NCBI RefSeq assembly: GCF_040717445.1
Contig: NZ_JBFEFL010000001.1
Location: 806,001 to 870,000, forward strand
Source: Qipengyuania sp. JC766
Lineage (GTDB): Bacteria > Pseudomonadota > Alphaproteobacteria > Sphingomonadales > Sphingomonadaceae
Direction: 5' to 3'
Length of the DNA stretch: 64,000 nt
Positions 62,068 through 64,000 of the stretch are shown here, in pieces. Every line of letters starts with the position of its first letter. The stretch's first letter is position 1. A program made the position numbers and the translations under genes. The notes beneath the pieces were generated by a model, which was not told where the DNA came from, ran no database searches, and was given only the letters and a program-made list of their open reading frames with translations.

Positions 62068-64000
62068 ATGACATTCACGAATCGCCTTTTTCGCGCCGGT
62101 ATGGCGGCCCTTGCCGGGCTGGCCACGCTGAGCGCATCGGGACTGGCCCAGGCCCAGACGGTCGAGAACGTCGCCACTGCCACATGGCAGGACGGCGACC
62201 GGACGATTACCGTCGAATCCAACAGGGTCAGCTTCGATATCGCGCCCGCATCGCAGGCGCGGCTGACGACGTTCGTCCCCCTTCCGGGCGCGGGACAGCC
62301 GGTCGGCCTGGAAGCAAGTTACTGCACGAATTCGCAAGGCTCGGCCGTTCCGAGCATCGTCGGGCCCGGTAGCGGCCCCGACACGAACATCGCGCCCACC
62401 GAAACGCTGCGCGTGGGCCAGACGCTGGTCGTGCGTATCGATGCCGCCGCCGCGAACACCAATTCCGCCGCCAAGGACCGCCTCTCGCTTCGCGTGACCG
62501 CGCCCCATGGCGATGTCGAGCGCCTGACGGCGGTCGAGAGCGACGTCGATAGCGGCATTTTCTATGCCACCGTCGCCACCATACCTTTCCCCCCGCCCTT
62601 CAGCGCCGGCGATTGTCGCCTGAGCCTGCAGAATGGCGATACGGTGGACATCTCGGCTTTCGTCGCCGGGCGCGACACGCCGTTCCTCATCGGGGCGGTG
62701 GACGTGCTGGCCGATCCGTTCGGCCTGGTGTTCGACAGCCTCGACGGCCGCCCTGTCGACGGTGCGCGCGTCACCATTGTCGATGCGGTCACCGGCCAAC
62801 CGGCGCAGGTTTTCTCCTTCGACGGAGTGACGCCGTGGCCTTCGACCGTCATCACGGGCACCAGTGTGACCGACGGCAGCGGCCTGACCTTCGACCTGCT
62901 GCCGGGCGAATACCGCTTCCCGCTCGTCGCATTCGGCAATTACCGCCTGCGCGTCGAGCCGCCCTCCCCCTACACCGCGCCCTCGGACGCGCCGCCGGGC
63001 CAGATTGCGAACCTGACGGATCCGCAGGGCCAGCCCTTCGACATCAGCGACGCGTCCTATGGCGGCGTGTTCGCGGTCGACAGCCCGATACCCGTCCGGG
63101 TCGACATTCCCGTCGATTCTCCCGGCGGCGACGTGACGATCATCAAGACCGCTTCGCGCGACATTGCGGAGCCGGGCGATGCGATTTTCTACACCGTCAA
63201 CGTGCGCAACAACGACCGGAGCCGCCCGACGAGCGAGCTGACGCTTACCGACGACGCGTCATTCGGCCTGCGCCTGCGTGCCGAATCCGTTCGGATCGAC
63301 GGCGAACCGAGCCCCGAGGGTGCTCTGACGCCGGCTGCCGACGGTCGTGGTTTCTCGCTCTTCCTGGGCCGTCTGGGCGCCGGCGAGACCCGCCGCGTGA
63401 CCTACGCCATGGGCGTGCGTGACGACGCACCTGTCGGTGAAGCGCTCAATCGGGCGGTCGTAACCTCCCCAGGTGCCGATCCGGTCGAAACCGAGGCGAA
63501 TGTCCGCATCCAGCGCCGCAGCATTGCGGAACGCATGACCATCATCGGCCGCGTGGTCGACGGTGCCTGCGGTCGCCCCGAGGATGCCCGCGGCATTCCG
63601 GGCGTGCGGGTCATGCTGGAAGACGGCAGCTTCGCGATCACCGATTACGAGGGCCGCTATCACTTCGAAGGCGTCGTCCCGGGCAACCATGTCGTCCAGG
63701 TATCGCGCTACACCCTGCCGGAAGGCGGAGAGTTCGTGGAATGCGTGCAGTCGAGCCGCAGTCAGGGCAGCGCCATTTCGCGCCTCGTCACCGGTCAGGG
63801 TGGCAGCCTCGTCCGCGCGGACTTCCATGCCATGCTGCCGGAAGGCACGCAGCTCGCCGAAGCCCCTGCCGACCCGCTCGAATCGCTCGGCAATGTCGAG
63901 GCATCGGGCGCCGATATCGACTTCGTTGCCGAGGGTGACGGACCCGACGGGTTCCTCTTCCCGGCCGAAGAATACAATCCGCGTGCGCCGTCCGTGCGCG
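62068..64000 (+). CDS. Large secreted DUF11/carboxypeptidase-regulatory-like protein (3' end missing)
   Basis: The frame is open from ATG at 62068 (CAGGACC upstream) to the window end, at least 644 codons. A signal peptide (MAALAGLATLSASGLAQAQ) is followed by TVENVATATWQDGDRTITVESNRVSFDI, recalling the N-terminal module of 59262 and 60876. A DUF11 domain begins near residue 355 (DVTIIKTASRDIAEPGDAIFYTVNVRN). A SdrD/carboxypeptidase-regulatory-like domain begins near 490 (GVRVMLEDGSFAITDYEGRYHFEGV). It is probably a surface or outer-membrane protein whose anchor or barrel lies beyond the window. Confidence 0.78.
   Translation, partial: MTFTNRLFRAGMAALAGLATLSASGLAQAQTVENVATATWQDGDRTITVESNRVSFDIAPASQARLTTFVPLPGAGQPVGLEASYCTNSQGSAVPSIVGPGSGPDTNIAPTETLRVGQTLVVRIDAAAANTNSAAKDRLSLRVTAPHGDVERLTAVESDVDSGIFYATVATIPFPPPFSAGDCRLSLQNGDTVDISAFVAGRDTPFLIGAVDVLADPFGLVFDSLDGRPVDGARVTIVDAVTGQPAQVFSFDGVTPWPSTVITGTSVTDGSGLTFDLLPGEYRFPLVAFGNYRLRVEPPSPYTAPSDAPPGQIANLTDPQGQPFDISDASYGGVFAVDSPIPVRVDIPVDSPGGDVTIIKTASRDIAEPGDAIFYTVNVRNNDRSRPTSELTLTDDASFGLRLRAESVRIDGEPSPEGALTPAADGRGFSLFLGRLGAGETRRVTYAMGVRDDAPVGEALNRAVVTSPGADPVETEANVRIQRRSIAERMTIIGRVVDGACGRPEDARGIPGVRVMLEDGSFAITDYEGRYHFEGVVPGNHVVQVSRYTLPEGGEFVECVQSSRSQGSAISRLVTGQGGSLVRADFHAMLPEGTQLAEAPADPLESLGNVEASGADIDFVAEGDGPDGFLFPAEEYNPRAPSVR

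Overview
The window is a GC-rich chromosomal segment of an alphaproteobacterium. Protein likeness and gene order suggest Sphingomonadales, probably the Erythrobacter/Altererythrobacter group. The clues are a PstA with the long alphaproteobacterial N-terminus, alphaproteobacterial GTTC-N7-GTTC LexA boxes, the PrsK/PrsR regulators of the PEP-CTERM/exosortase system, a RamB-type regulator beside isocitrate lyase, and zapA-6S RNA-formyltetrahydrofolate cyclo-ligase synteny. This placement comes from reading the sequence; no database search was run. I saw no rRNA, CRISPR array, transposase, integrase or phage gene.

Layout. 1-6034 (+): phosphate sensing and uptake, phoR(partial)-pstC-pstA-pstB-phoU-phoB, with a candidate Pho box before phoB. 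6031-13039 (-): a compact DNA-damage operon of radical SAM protein, DUF4130-UdgX fusion and dnaE2, plus a coupled extensin-like gene, headed by a LexA box. 13068-16346: a membrane-anchored winged-helix regulator, a divergent membrane protein and a DASS anion transporter. 16358-18665 (-): imuB and imuA with their own LexA box, so the mutasome genes are split into two SOS units. 18755-24537: a stress-type flavin-binding protein, two amino-acid transporters, panB and a TerC/DUF475 protein. 24529-31148 (-): a coupled operon of sugar transferase, prsK, prsR and a TPR lipoprotein, the regulatory arm of an exopolysaccharide/PEP-CTERM system whose exosortase lies outside the window. 31272-35579: a small membrane protein, a RamB-like regulator divergent from aceA, and two small proteins. 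35587-44980: an M20 amidohydrolase, an SLC13/RCK permease, a methyltransferase, tRNA-Leu, an inositol monophosphatase, efp, cell-wall enzymes (M23, L,D-transpeptidase), thiE and small secreted proteins. 45002-51471: class I aldolase, a flavodoxin-like protein, and the carbon operon tkt-gap-pgk-thioesterase. 51666-53481: a coiled-coil protein, zapA, 6S RNA, the cyclo-ligase, a DUF2842 protein and tRNA-Asp. 53667-58793: a small secreted protein, the branched-chain 2-oxoacid dehydrogenase genes and thyA. 58906-64000 (+): tRNA-Pro followed by four secreted repeat/DUF11-like proteins, the last running off the end.

How the parts work together. Two separate LexA-controlled units appear to supply one mutagenic repair response: ImuA/ImuB/DnaE2 for translesion synthesis, plus UdgX and a radical SAM enzyme for uracil or modified-base handling. 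aceA with its RamB-like regulator suggests growth on acetate or fatty acids, fitting the branched-chain oxoacid dehydrogenase and amino-acid transporters. The least understood parts are the secreted-protein cluster at the right end, with its detached paralogue at 53667, and the radical SAM/DUF4130-UdgX pair.
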